Shown: positions 17,947 to 27,021 of the stretch, piece by piece | Numbering within the stretch: the first letter of the stretch is position 1 | How the letters are laid out: every line of letters begins with the position of its first letter | Origin: Paenibacillus sedimenti | Lineage (GTDB): Bacteria > Bacillota > Bacilli > Paenibacillales > NBRC-103111 | DNA: 64,000 nucleotides | Assembly (NCBI RefSeq): GCF_014534655.1 | Contig: NZ_JACVVD010000009.1 | Coordinates: 238,428 to 302,427, forward strand | Reading direction: 5' to 3' | The notes under the pieces: generated by a model | Told to the model about the DNA's origin: nothing | Database searches by the model: none | The model's input: the letters and a program-made list of their open reading frames with translations, nothing else | Program-made: the position numbers and the translations under genes

Positions 17947-20112
17947 TTGGACACAAAGACTCAAAGTGCCTATCAAGAAGAATTACAGCGACTCGAACGA
18001 ACGAGCGCCGAAATTGACAGACAGCTGCAACGTTTGCAGGCGACTCCGGTTTATTACGGACCCGACCTGGCCGAGCAAGCGCTGGAAGTTGCACGCGAGC
18101 AAGGGCGGCAAAACTTGTCCAAAGCGGTGGAAGAGCCGTACTTTGGAAGACTCGATTTCCAGGAGACGGGCGCTGCGGCAGCAGCCCCGCTCTATATTGG
18201 CAAAGCCGGCGTCGAGGACGAACGCACGGGGCAATTGCTTGTGATCGACTGGCGGGCTCCGGTAGCCAGCCTCTTCTATTCGTTCACAGGCGGACTCGAC
18301 GCCGCTTCCTACGACTCGCCGGACGGTCTGATCGCCGGCCTCGTTTATTTGAAGCGTAACCTTGTCGTACGCAAACAAATCCTGCAGCGTGTCGTGGACA
18401 CGTACAATCGTGACGAAGACTCCCTTGCGGTTGGAGACGAGTTTCTACTCTACCGGCTCGGCGAGAACAAAGATAACAAGCTGCGCGATATCGTGTCGAC
18501 CATCCAAGCCGAGCAGGATCGCATCATCCGTGCTGCGAAGAACACAGCGCTCATCATTCAAGGGGTTGCAGGGAGCGGTAAAACTACCGTCGCCCTTCAC
18601 CGCCTCGCGTTCCTGCTCTATCAGTATCGCGAGCAAATTCGTGCGGAGCGGATGGTCATATTCGCGCCGAACTCGATGTTCCTCGACTACATTTCCGGCG
18701 TTCTGCCGGAGCTTGGGGTCGGCAACATCCAGCAAACCACCTTCTCCGACTGGGTCCTCGATATGCTGGATCAGGAAGTGAAGCTAGCAGATCCGGCACT
18801 GACGCTTCAAACCTGGTTTGCCGTCGGCAGCAAGAGACCCGTGGTTAACAATCACGCGCCCGGCCGCTTCAAAGGTTCCATTGCGTTCAAGCAATACTTG
18901 GAGGATTGTCTACATCGCTTCGAAGAATCGTATGTTCCTGCCTCAGACTTCCTTCCGTGGGAAGGCGCGAAGCTGCCGATCGCTACGATTCGCGAATGGT
19001 TCTTTGTTGAGAACAAGCACTATCCGCTTGTGAAACGTCGCGAACGTGTTATTGCGCGGATTAAACGTTGGATGGAAATGCAGCTCGACAAGATCTGGGA
19101 GCAAAGCCGCAAGAAAGAGCTCAAGAAGAAAGCATCGCAGCGCTTACGTACTTATTTGACAGGTTGGCCGGAGCATACCGCTTTCTCTTTTTACAAGATG
19201 CTGTTCAGTGATACAGGACGCCCCACAAGCTTGCCTGCAGAGCTCCTCGGGCAAATCCCGGAGGCGATCGTTACAGCCTCAGCCAAGCTTTTCAAGAAAA
19301 AAGAAGTGCAGCTTGAAGATCTCGCTCCTCTTCTGTATATTCATACCCGCCTCAATGGCATCGCTTCGGATCGGATGTTCGACCACGTTGTCATTGACGA
19401 AGCGCAAGATTTTTCGCCTTTCCAAGTAGCTGTCCTAGACAAATACACGCGTAATCGCTCTTTTACGATACTAGGCGATTTGTCGCAAGGGATCCATGCT
19501 TATCAAGGCATTATCGACTGGAAGGAATTTTCCGGTTTATTTAAAGAGGAAGAAACCGGCTACTTTGAGCTTGAGCGAAGCTATCGATCTACGGTGGAAA
19601 TCATCCAGTTCGCGAATTCGGTGCTGAAACGAGGCATCGATGACCCGCTTCTGGCCGTTCCAGTGTTCCGCAGCGGGAACAAAGTTCGCGTCCTGCAAAC
19701 GGATGCCAAAGGGCGATTGCCGCTCTTGAAGATGGCCCTCGCATCCTTGCAGGAGGGTACCTCCTCCAGCACCATCGCCGTGGTCGCAAGGACGGAAAAG
19801 CAGGCCAATGAACTGCACGATGCACTGAGTGAAGCAGGCATCTCCACGAACCTGATAACCGCCAAGCAGCGGGTCTATCGTGGCGGCATCTCCGTCCTGC
19901 CTGTCTATCTAACCAAAGGCCTTGAGTTCGACGCTGTGCTGCTCATGGATGTCACTGCCCAACATTACGAAGCGACGCTGATCGACGCCAAGCTGCTCTA
20001 TGTTGGCTGTACCCGTGCCCTTCATGAACTTTGGCTGATCGTACCAGGGGCGTTATCACCTCTCGTGGATACCGAGGATAGCGAAATCGTAACGACCGAT
20101 CATTCAGCTTAA
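17947..20112 (+). CDS. helD: RNA polymerase recycling helicase-like ATPase HelD
   Basis: 721 residues of the HelD family, a UvrD/Rep-like superfamily 1 motor that removes stalled RNA polymerase from DNA. The N-terminal part carries the coiled-coil and the IDWRAPVASLFY segment. Walker A is GVAGSGKTTVALHR. VIDEAQDF is motif II, and LERSYRSTVEIIQF and LTKGLEFDAVLL are later helicase motifs. The start is TTG at 17947, preceded by AGGAGG. The product is isolated from other genes and closed by a bidirectional terminator. Confidence 0.92.
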   Translation: MDTKTQSAYQEELQRLERTSAEIDRQLQRLQATPVYYGPDLAEQALEVAREQGRQNLSKAVEEPYFGRLDFQETGAAAAAPLYIGKAGVEDERTGQLLVIDWRAPVASLFYSFTGGLDAASYDSPDGLIAGLVYLKRNLVVRKQILQRVVDTYNRDEDSLAVGDEFLLYRLGENKDNKLRDIVSTIQAEQDRIIRAAKNTALIIQGVAGSGKTTVALHRLAFLLYQYREQIRAERMVIFAPNSMFLDYISGVLPELGVGNIQQTTFSDWVLDMLDQEVKLADPALTLQTWFAVGSKRPVVNNHAPGRFKGSIAFKQYLEDCLHRFEESYVPASDFLPWEGAKLPIATIREWFFVENKHYPLVKRRERVIARIKRWMEMQLDKIWEQSRKKELKKKASQRLRTYLTGWPEHTAFSFYKMLFSDTGRPTSLPAELLGQIPEAIVTASAKLFKKKEVQLEDLAPLLYIHTRLNGIASDRMFDHVVIDEAQDFSPFQVAVLDKYTRNRSFTILGDLSQGIHAYQGIIDWKEFSGLFKEEETGYFELERSYRSTVEIIQFANSVLKRGIDDPLLAVPVFRSGNKVRVLQTDAKGRLPLLKMALASLQEGTSSSTIAVVARTEKQANELHDALSEAGISTNLITAKQRVYRGGISVLPVYLTKGLEFDAVLLMDVTAQHYEATLIDAKLLYVGCTRALHELWLIVPGALSPLVDTEDSEIVTTDHSA

Positions 20113-20165
20113 AAAAAGACACGCATTCTCTGATCTCTATGATCAGGAAAGTGCGTGCCTTTTTG
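20112..20165. terminator. bidirectional terminator between helD and the PPOX gene
   Basis: A long hairpin (CACGCA...TGCGTG outer arms, CTGAT/ATCAG inner arms) is flanked by A7 on the left and T5 on the right. It can therefore end both convergent transcripts. Confidence 0.85.
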
Positions 20166-20167
20166 TT

Positions 20168-20815
20168 TCAATACAAACGTTTGGTGTAGCTCTCATGAAG
20201 TGACTTTGCGATTTCCTCAGGCGTCACGCGCTCATCTGGAAGTTGAATATGAGCTGCGAGCATATTCGGGATTGACGGAAGCTGGTCCTCGGATAGCCAA
20301 GTGCTTGGCTGCCATAGTCCCGAGCGCTTTAAAGCCTTGGCGCAATGGATATAGCACTCTTCGACTTCAACGCCAATACCGACGAGTGGTACTTTGCCCT
20401 GCACAGCCATCCCCTCTAATATTGCTTGATCGCGGATGACATAGCCCCGGCCATTGATCCTCAACGTCTCGCCAAGGCCTGGAATCAAGAAGAACAGTCC
20501 GAGATTTGGATTAGCCAGCAAATTCAGCAAAGAGTCGAACTTCCGATTGCCCTGCCTCTCTGGAATTACGAGGTGCTTGTCGTCAAGCACCTTAACAAAT
20601 CCGGGTGCATCTCCGCGTGGCGAAGCATCGCAGTTTCCTTGTACATCAGAAGTTGCGATAACAAGAAAAGAAGACTTTGCAATATAATTACGGCAGTGGT
20701 CATCCAGAATTCGGATCGTTTTATTCGCCGCTAACTTGCCCGGATGCCCGAGCAAATCTCTTAACTCTTCTTCTGAATTTACTAGATGCGTAAAGACATT
20801 AGTATGACCCAACAC
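20168..20815 (-). CDS. PPOX-class (FMN-dependent) flavoprotein
   Basis: 215 residues with a pyridoxamine-phosphate-oxidase-like split barrel. Visible are SFLVIATSDVQGNCDASPRGD, VIPERQGNRKFDSLLNLLANPNLGLFF (in two pieces) and the TLRINGRGYVI strand. These are the hallmarks of the MSMEG_1061-type PPOX subfamily. FMN or F420 binding is expected, but the substrate is unknown and it is not PdxH. It is a single gene. Confidence 0.85.
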   Translation of the reverse strand: MLGHTNVFTHLVNSEEELRDLLGHPGKLAANKTIRILDDHCRNYIAKSSFLVIATSDVQGNCDASPRGDAPGFVKVLDDKHLVIPERQGNRKFDSLLNLLANPNLGLFFLIPGLGETLRINGRGYVIRDQAILEGMAVQGKVPLVGIGVEVEECYIHCAKALKRSGLWQPSTWLSEDQLPSIPNMLAAHIQLPDERVTPEEIAKSLHESYTKRLY

Positions 20816-20849
20816 CTACACTCCTCATTGGAAGGCCTCGCCCAATTTG

Positions 20850-21692
20850 TTAATATGCAATCAATACGCCGCCTTCTCCGGCATATGTTCCGATGACCGT
20901 TCCCATGTTCGAGAACAGCACGTTCCGGAACGGGTATTTCTCAAGCAGCTGGTTCAGCACCGCTCGCGCTCGCTCCTCGCAGTTGCTGTGCGCAACGGCA
21001 ATCACGTCTTTCTCGAAATCATGACGAGCCTCTCCGACCTTTTCGATCAGTCGCTTCAAAGCTTGCTGGGTACCGCGTATCTTCTCAATTACTTCTACCG
21101 AACCTTCATCACTGGCTTTCATCAGCAGTTTGATGTTAAGCACGGATGCCACCGCTCCTCGAACCCGATCCAGCCTCCCGCCTTTGATAACGTTTTCTAA
21201 CGTGTCCAAGAAAAAATAAGTGCCGGAAGTACTCACAGAATGATGCATGGCTTCCACGATCTCCGCGAACGGAAGACCGCCTTCAGCCATTTTCGCCGCT
21301 TTATAGACCAGTACCCCGAGACCTAACGAGGCTGTTTTGGAATCAATCACTTCTATTTTCCCGGTAAAACCTTCATCCAGCAGCATATCTTTTGCCATCA
21401 TGGCATGATTGTACGTGCTGCTAAGCACTGAAGACAGACAGAGGACAAGAATATCTTGCCCAGCAAGAGCTTCCTGATAAGTCGCGAGAAATTGAAGCGG
21501 AGACGGGCTGGATGTCTTCGGCAGTTCGCTCTCTGCTTTCATTTTCGCATAAAAATCGCAAAGCTCCATGTGGGGAGGCATGCACTCCTCGCCAAAATGT
21601 ACGGATAATGGAACGATGGAAATATGTAGCTCCTCCACCAGTTTTTTCGGAAGGTCGCAGCTGCCATCTGTGATAATCTTGATTGTCGTCAT
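20850..21692 (-). CDS. DegV family fatty-acid-binding protein (copy 1)
   Basis: 280 residues. It has IITDGSCDLP, the TSSPSPLQF segment and the GRLDRVRG motif of DegV/FakB proteins. These bind one fatty acid and present it to the FakA kinase for phosphorylation and phospholipid synthesis. No fakA gene is in the window. The paralog is immediately upstream (20-base gap) on the same strand, so they form a two-gene unit. Confidence 0.9.
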   Translation of the reverse strand: MTTIKIITDGSCDLPKKLVEELHISIVPLSVHFGEECMPPHMELCDFYAKMKAESELPKTSSPSPLQFLATYQEALAGQDILVLCLSSVLSSTYNHAMMAKDMLLDEGFTGKIEVIDSKTASLGLGVLVYKAAKMAEGGLPFAEIVEAMHHSVSTSGTYFFLDTLENVIKGGRLDRVRGAVASVLNIKLLMKASDEGSVEVIEKIRGTQQALKRLIEKVGEARHDFEKDVIAVAHSNCEERARAVLNQLLEKYPFRNVLFSNMGTVIGTYAGEGGVLIAY

Positions 21693-21712
21693 GCCTTAGC
21701 TCCACTCGTTAT

Positions 21713-22561
21713 TTATTTTTTAGCGAATACAATTCCTACGGTGCAAGGCCCGCAGTGGCTGGAAATAACACAGCCGGTTTCTGTGATATATACACGTTTC
21801 ACATTCGTATGCTGTTCGATTTGATTTTTCAGATAAGCGGCATCCTCAGCGGCCATCGCGTGCGTAATGAACAGAATTTCCTCATCCATAAGGTCTTTTT
21901 GTGCTAATGCGTTGTTCAAAAGCTGATCAAGCGCTTTCTCGCGCTTTCCTCTCACTTTATCCGTCAGCGTCATGGCCCCTTTGATTACTTTTACAAGCGG
22001 TCGAATTTTCAGCAAGCTGCCAATGAAAGCCTGCACGCTTGAACATCGTCCGCCTTTATGTAAATACTCTAGCGTATCGATGACGAATTCCACTTCAATT
22101 TTGGCGGTTTGAGGCTCAATCAAAGCCCGAATCTCTTTAGCGCTTTTACCTTCTCCCGCCGCTTGCGCCGCTTTCAAGACTAGCAATCCGATCCCGGTTG
22201 ATAGATTTCTGGAATCGATCACCGTGACCCTGCCTTCCTCGAATTGTGATGCTGCGATTGTCGCGTTCTGAATCGTAGAAGATAATTCTGACGATAGACC
22301 AATGAAGACGATATCATCACCGGCTGCGATATAAGGGGCAAAAGCTTGCTCGAAATCCGTCGGCGAAGGTGCTGCCGTTTTGGGCAGCTTGCCGGTTTGA
22401 CCGACTAAATGGAAGAGCTTGTCCGGTTTAATGGATACCCCGTCTTTATAGGAATCACCATCAAAGATTACATATAGAGGTACAACTTCAATCTGATAAC
22501 TTTGTCTCAGCTCATCGCTTAAATCGTTCGTGCTGTCTGTAAATATCTGAACCCGTGACAT
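21713..22561 (-). CDS. DegV family fatty-acid-binding protein (copy 2)
   Basis: 282 residues from the ATG at 22561; an in-frame GTG at 22576 is less likely because its upstream lacks a ribosome binding site. IFTDSTNDLS, AAPSPTDF and YLHKGGRCSSVQAF are the FakB-type motifs. It is clearly diverged from copy 1, which may reflect preference for a different acyl chain, as FakB1 and FakB2 of Staphylococcus have. That preference is inference only. Confidence 0.9.
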   Translation of the reverse strand: MSRVQIFTDSTNDLSDELRQSYQIEVVPLYVIFDGDSYKDGVSIKPDKLFHLVGQTGKLPKTAAPSPTDFEQAFAPYIAAGDDIVFIGLSSELSSTIQNATIAASQFEEGRVTVIDSRNLSTGIGLLVLKAAQAAGEGKSAKEIRALIEPQTAKIEVEFVIDTLEYLHKGGRCSSVQAFIGSLLKIRPLVKVIKGAMTLTDKVRGKREKALDQLLNNALAQKDLMDEEILFITHAMAAEDAAYLKNQIEQHTNVKRVYITETGCVISSHCGPCTVGIVFAKK

Positions 22562-22693
22562 CTCTTTGACTACCACCTTGTCGTTGCAAACTTTTCTGAA
22601 TATACTAAAGGTCTACTCATAGAATTGAATTTAGTATAATAGATACGAGCTGAAAGCTCAATCGGTTCATATAAAACCGAAGAACAAAAACAA

Positions 22694-22745
22694 AACCACT
22701 GAAAGATGCAGGCTTAATACTACTTTCGCCTGATCTCCAGCGGTT
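22694..22745 (-). terminator. terminator of the 36-codon ORF
   Basis: Minus-strand arms AACCGCTG (22738-22745) and CAGTGGTT (22694-22701) enclose a second CAGGC/GCCTG stem. TTTTGTTTTTG follows. It lies 27 bases after the stop of the small ORF. Confidence 0.8.
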
Positions 22746-22771
22746 GGAACTTAGCGTACAATACGTCTTGA

Positions 22772-22882
22772 TTACTTGGCACGTCTCAACCATTTTTTTA
22801 TATTCACGTACAAACTGTCTTTGAGCATGCCGCATTGTCTTGATTCGATATACTGTTCAACTTGGATTGGATTTTCCCACAT
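22772..22882 (-). CDS. small protein of unknown function (36 residues)
   Basis: ATG at 22882 with GAAGGGG about nine bases upstream, TAA at 22774-22772. The peptide starts MWENPIQVEQYIESRQ and ends in a basic IKKWLRRAK tail. No family is recognised. The match of ribosome binding site, short ORF and strong terminator in the otherwise empty 22577-23057 space argues for a real transcript. It could alternatively be the leader or body of a small RNA. Confidence 0.5.
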   Translation of the reverse strand: MWENPIQVEQYIESRQCGMLKDSLYVNIKKWLRRAK

Positions 22883-23006
22883 CTTGTTCAGCCCCTTCGT
22901 GCTTCGTGTTTATAGAACTATCTTAGCACTGGGAAGGGGATCCATCGTCGGCGGCATGTATGAGTTTGCGCTACGCAAATGGTCCGATGCGAAAAACTAT
23001 CAGGAC

Positions 23007-23024
23007 CTACGACCAAAGTCGTAG
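23007..23024 (-). terminator. possible terminator downstream of the response regulator
   Basis: CTACGAC/GTCGTAG with a four-base loop, located 34-51 bases after the response regulator stop. A TTTTT run follows only 11 bases past the stem on the minus strand, so it is a weak candidate. Confidence 0.35.
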
Positions 23025-23057
23025 AAACCGGGTACAGAAAGGAACAGTCTCTCTTGA

Positions 23058-23708
23058 TCAGGAACTTAACCCTTTCTTAACGGCATAAATGGCAGCCTGC
23101 GTCCGGTCAGACAGCCCCAGCTTGCTAAGCACGTGGCTCACATGTGTCTTGACCGTTTTCTCCGTGATATGACAATACGCGGCGATTTCCTTGTTGCTCT
23201 TGCCTTCAGCCAGCAGCACCAGCACTTCGCGCTCGCGCGCCGTCAGACTGTCGATACAGGGTGAGACGACCGCAGCAGGCGCGGGCGATGCCAGATGCGC
23301 CATCAATTGATCCGTAATGCGCGGGTGCAGCTGCGCTTGGCCCGAATGTGCGCCGCGGATCGCGAGCACTAACTCCTCCGGCTGCACATCCTTGAGCAGG
23401 TAGCCGTTAGCCCCTGCCCGAATAGCGGGCAGCACATGGTCTTGATCGGAAAACGTCGTAAGCACGATGACCTTGACGTCCGGATAGAGCTGCTTTATCT
23501 GCCTGGTCGCTTCAATACCGTTCATGACAGGCATAATCAGATCCATGACAACGACGTCAGGCCGCAGCTCTTTAACTTTTTGCAGAGCTTCCTCGCCATT
23601 CGAAGCCTCCCCGATCAATTCAATACCAGCTTGGGTGCCAAGAAAATATTGCAGTCCTCTTAGAACCACAGCATGATCATCTACAAGTAAAACTCGAATA
23701 GATGACAT
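23058..23708 (-). CDS. NarL/LuxR-family response regulator
   Basis: 216 residues from the ATG at 23708, with GGGGGG seven bases upstream. The receiver domain has the DD pair (Asp10, Asp11), phospho-acceptor Asp56 (VVVMDLIMP) and TTF switch region. A short linker leads to a C-terminal LuxR helix-turn-helix (LTAREREVLVLLAEGKSNKE). It sits 17 bases downstream of the histidine kinase and is certainly its partner. The signal and target genes are not evident; LiaR, DegU and NreC are similar in type. Confidence 0.92.
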   Translation of the reverse strand: MSSIRVLLVDDHAVVLRGLQYFLGTQAGIELIGEASNGEEALQKVKELRPDVVVMDLIMPVMNGIEATRQIKQLYPDVKVIVLTTFSDQDHVLPAIRAGANGYLLKDVQPEELVLAIRGAHSGQAQLHPRITDQLMAHLASPAPAAVVSPCIDSLTAREREVLVLLAEGKSNKEIAAYCHITEKTVKTHVSHVLSKLGLSDRTQAAIYAVKKGLSS

Positions 23709-23725
23709 ACCTTTCCCCCCCTTTC

Positions 23726-25372
23726 TCAAGCATTCTTCATAATGGATAAAGGTAAAGTAATTTGAATCATCGTGCCTTTTCCTTTTTGACTTTGGACGTT
23801 GAACGTACCGCCCAGAGCTTCCGCACGTTCCCGCATCGTATGCATGCCGAACTTTACTTGCCGGGTCCGCCGCTCTTTGGTAAAGCCGATACCATCGTCT
23901 GTAATTTCAAAATAGACATGATCCAGCGTGGAGCAGAGCCTGATGATCGCATTCTTAGACCGCGCGTGCTTAATCACGTTGTTTAGCGCCTCTTGTCCGA
24001 TACGCCACAACGCTTCCTCCACCATGCGCGGAAGCTCCCTAACGCCTTCAACATGGGTTGTAATTGACAAACCGATTTGTCTTCCGTACTGCGCAAGACC
24101 TGTCAGCAGACCATGCTCTAATCCGGCCGGTCTCAGTTGGAGAATAAGGGAACGCATTTCGGTCAGGGAATTTTGCGATAGCTGCCGAATGTCCGTCAGT
24201 GCTTCTTTCACCAGCGGCTCCGTTTCACCAAGCATACTCTCCAGCCCTCGCGAAGTCAGATTGAGCGAAAACAGCATTTGACTGACCGAATCATGCAAAT
24301 CCCTGGCTAACCGGTTCCGCTCCTCACTTCGCGCCAAATCACGACGCTGCTCATACACCCTTGCATTCTCATAAGCTAGTGAAATGTGGTCCGTGAACGC
24401 TCTGGCCACTTCGGCATCGACCGTGTCGAAATACTGCTTCTGCGGGCTGCCGATAAAAAATACGCCGATCGGTTCATCCCTTAGAATAATGGGTACGGCG
24501 ACACCGGAACGAATTTCAGGGTAAAGAACCTTCGTTTTCGGATTGCTATTATCCGCGATCGACCTGTCAAAGCGGATAACCTCCTGCTGTCGATAAGCTT
24601 GAGCGATCGGTCCTAGGCTGCGCATGGAATAGGAGCTGCAGCAAGTATACACCTTGCCGTTCATGAATTCCGTTCGCGGCGACAAATTGTCACCTTCTTG
24701 AATGAACACCGTGACCAAAGGGATATCAAATGCTTCGCCAAAACGCTGGACAGACTCCCCGGCTATTTTATCCGTCGCCAAGAGACGTCCTAGTGACCTT
24801 GTAATTTCCCCGAGTTTGGCAAAATGAACGGCGCGCTTCTGCTGCATACGATACAACATCGTCCGCTCAATCGCTGTCCCGATCTGAAAGGCAACCGATT
24901 GGAGGAGCGCCAGCTCCTCATCGCTGAAGTGCTTCTTCCCCGGAGAGGCCACATTCAGGATGCCGAACATCTCCTGACCGGCCCACAGTGGAATCGTCGC
25001 ATGATGACTGATGCCTTCCGTATCACCAACCGCAATCATCGCTTCTTCTTCCAAACGCTCGCAGCTCAGAATGTTAACGGCATGCTTCAGTCTTCCGTCG
25101 CGGAAGCGGTCAATGCACCAGCATGATTTTAATTTAAGCGGAGCCATTTCATTGCGGGCGAGTGCCTGCGGAATCCCTTCAGCGGACAAGCAGGAGTGAC
25201 CCGAATCAGGCTCTTTGCTAACGCGAAAAATCCAACCCGCCTTTAAATTCGTCAATTCCAAAAGCTTGGCTAATACTAGGGAAAGCACCGACTCCATTTC
25301 ATTGGATTGATTAAGCGTCTCGGCAATCGTTTTTAAAATAACAAGCTCATTCGCGCGGAGCTCTGCTGACAT
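23726..25372 (-). CDS. GAF-domain sensor histidine kinase (NarL-partner type)
   Basis: About 548 residues with no transmembrane segment. Two GAF-like regions (roughly 10-170 and 190-340) precede a HisKA_3 domain with phospho-His near 360 (ARDLHDSVSQML) and an HATPase_c domain ([20 protein letters not shown]). A Cys cluster is present in the GAF region (SCWCIDRF, CCSSYS), so redox or gas sensing is possible but unproven. ATG at 25372 is favoured over GTG at 25384, which overlaps the AAGGAGG. The gene starts just after an SDR relic whose stop codon lies in the ribosome binding site region. Confidence 0.9.
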   Translation of the reverse strand: MSAELRANELVILKTIAETLNQSNEMESVLSLVLAKLLELTNLKAGWIFRVSKEPDSGHSCLSAEGIPQALARNEMAPLKLKSCWCIDRFRDGRLKHAVNILSCERLEEEAMIAVGDTEGISHHATIPLWAGQEMFGILNVASPGKKHFSDEELALLQSVAFQIGTAIERTMLYRMQQKRAVHFAKLGEITRSLGRLLATDKIAGESVQRFGEAFDIPLVTVFIQEGDNLSPRTEFMNGKVYTCCSSYSMRSLGPIAQAYRQQEVIRFDRSIADNSNPKTKVLYPEIRSGVAVPIILRDEPIGVFFIGSPQKQYFDTVDAEVARAFTDHISLAYENARVYEQRRDLARSEERNRLARDLHDSVSQMLFSLNLTSRGLESMLGETEPLVKEALTDIRQLSQNSLTEMRSLILQLRPAGLEHGLLTGLAQYGRQIGLSITTHVEGVRELPRMVEEALWRIGQEALNNVIKHARSKNAIIRLCSTLDHVYFEITDDGIGFTKERRTRQVKFGMHTMRERAEALGGTFNVQSQKGKGTMIQITLPLSIMKNA

Positions 25373-25388
25373 CGAATCCGACACCTCC

Positions 25389-25553
25389 TTAGAAACCGTT
25401 TATATTCATGCCTCCGTATCTGCCCCACTCCAGAGCGAGCACCTTGGTCATTTGAATCCTGGCAGCTTTCATAGCCGTGTATACAACTCCGATTCTCAGG
25501 GCAACCTGTCCAGCGACAGAAGAAATATTGATAATTCTTCCATAGCCCTGCTT
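25389..25553 (-). pseudogene. relic of a short-chain dehydrogenase/reductase gene
   Basis: A 54-codon minus-strand frame without a start reads GRIINISSVAGQ, then VVYTAMKAARIQMTKVLALE and GRYGGMNINGF, ending at TAA. These are the SDR strand with the catalytic Ser (ISS), the YxxxK active site (YTAMK) and the NINGF equivalent of NVNxI. The Rossmann N-terminal half and the C-terminal end are gone, so it can only be a fragment. It lies immediately upstream of the GAF kinase gene and ends in its ribosome binding site. Confidence 0.8.
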
Positions 25554-25630
25554 CGATTATGTAATTGAAATGAAGGTAAAAACATCGTTTCACCGTCCTA
25601 TCTATATCAAATGGAAAGAAGGCTGCTATT

Positions 25631-26260
25631 ATGGACTACTCAATGCGTGAAGAAAGAGCCAATGCCATCAGTCATGGCATCGGCGTGCTGCTCAGCATCG
25701 TTGCTCTCATCCTGCTCATCGTTCAGGCGAGCCTGCGCGGCGACGCTTGGCACATTGTCAGCTTCAGTGTTTTTGGCGTTGCGCTTGTAACCTTATACTC
25801 CTGCTCCACCTTGCTGCACAGCGTTCAGCATCCGAAGCTGAAGGATGTTTTCGAAATCTTAGATCACTCTGCGATCTACTTGCTCATTGCCGGTACATAC
25901 ACCCCTTATCTGCTTGTCACCTTAAGAGGACCTTTCGGTTGGACCTTTTTTGGCGTCATTTGGGGGTTAGCACTAATCGGCATGGTGCTCAAAATCTTTT
26001 ATGTCAAACGTTTCATAGTCCTGTCGACGGTCTGTTACATACTGATGGGCTGGCTGATCGTACTTGCATTTAAACCGCTTTATATGAATTTGCCCTTTGG
26101 GGGCATCTTATGGCTTATTGCAGGCGGACTGCTATATACATTCGGCACCATTTTTTACTTATGGCGGCGCGTCCCATATCATCATGCGATCTGGCATGTG
26201 TTCGTATTGGCCGGGAGCATTTCTCACTTCATCTCGATCTATGGCTACGTGCTGCCATAA
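25631..26260 (+). CDS. trhA: TrhA/hemolysin III family membrane protein
   Basis: 209 residues with seven predicted membrane helices, PAQR-like. Conserved features are EERANAISHGIG, STLLHS, LDHSAIYLLIAGTYTPY and HAIWHVFVLAGSISHF, which carry the Ser/His/Asp zinc ligands. In Bacillus and Escherichia coli the family helps keep membrane fluidity when unsaturated lipids accumulate. ATG follows GGAAAGAAGG. It is convergent with the SGNH hydrolase. Confidence 0.9.
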   Translation: MDYSMREERANAISHGIGVLLSIVALILLIVQASLRGDAWHIVSFSVFGVALVTLYSCSTLLHSVQHPKLKDVFEILDHSAIYLLIAGTYTPYLLVTLRGPFGWTFFGVIWGLALIGMVLKIFYVKRFIVLSTVCYILMGWLIVLAFKPLYMNLPFGGILWLIAGGLLYTFGTIFYLWRRVPYHHAIWHVFVLAGSISHFISIYGYVLP

Positions 26261-26275
26261 GCTTGAGACCGGCTC

Positions 26276-26929
26276 TCATCTGACCAGCTGCTGAAGCTGC
26301 TCGAGCGGTACGGTGCTTTCCACCTGACGAGCGAGCACTTCATAGCCCTGCCCGTTCGGGTGAATGAAATCCTCAGCCAGATAGCAGCTGTCATTCCCGA
26401 CGAAAGCGTCATATACCTGTACAATACAGATGTGAGGCTTCTCCAGCTTTCGCAAAAACAGATTAAAACGCTGCACCCAGTAAGCGGCATCCGGTACTTG
26501 CGGCAATGGGTTATATAGACCTATCAATACAATGACGTATGGAGTTGTCACATTTTTACGCAAATCCTGTATACGTTCAATCAGCTTCCGATAATTCCCT
26601 TCGTACACTTGAAGCGCGGACTTTAAGTACTGTGGATCGCCTTCATAAAAGAATGGGATAGCGGCTTGGATTAAGTCGTTGCCACCGGCCGTAATGGTGA
26701 TCAAATCCGCTTGCCTGACATGCCGTTGGAGTTCCTGCTTCGATTCAAGCGTTTCCAAAAGTTCTGACGTTGTCGCACCGTTAGTACCGGCATGACATAA
26801 GTTAACGGGTACGTTTAACAACTGTTCAATCCATTGCCGGTACAAAGCTACGAAGCCAAGACCTGCCGGATCTCCAAAACCAACGGTTAACGAGTCTCCG
26901 AATGCCAGATAATTGATCGTCTTCTCCAT
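26276..26929 (-). CDS. SGNH/GDSL-family hydrolase
   Basis: 217 residues from the ATG at 26929, with GAGAGG six bases upstream. The catalytic Ser is at 13 (FGDSLTVGFG), the Gly/Asn oxyanion residues lie in TNGATTSELL and TAGGNDL, and the Asp-His pair lies in EDFIHPNGQGY. There is no signal peptide, so it acts in the cytosol as a lipase or esterase of unknown substrate. A longer in-frame reading to 26992 has no ribosome binding site. It follows the 27022 gene on the same strand. Confidence 0.88.
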   Translation of the reverse strand: MEKTINYLAFGDSLTVGFGDPAGLGFVALYRQWIEQLLNVPVNLCHAGTNGATTSELLETLESKQELQRHVRQADLITITAGGNDLIQAAIPFFYEGDPQYLKSALQVYEGNYRKLIERIQDLRKNVTTPYVIVLIGLYNPLPQVPDAAYWVQRFNLFLRKLEKPHICIVQVYDAFVGNDSCYLAEDFIHPNGQGYEVLARQVESTVPLEQLQQLVR

Positions 26930-27021
26930 CGCTATCCTCTCCCCACACACTGACATATAACCAATGTATGCGTGTGCGCCCATTTTGGGCATGTACGGCG
27001 GTGAGACTTGGCGAAGTTTTT

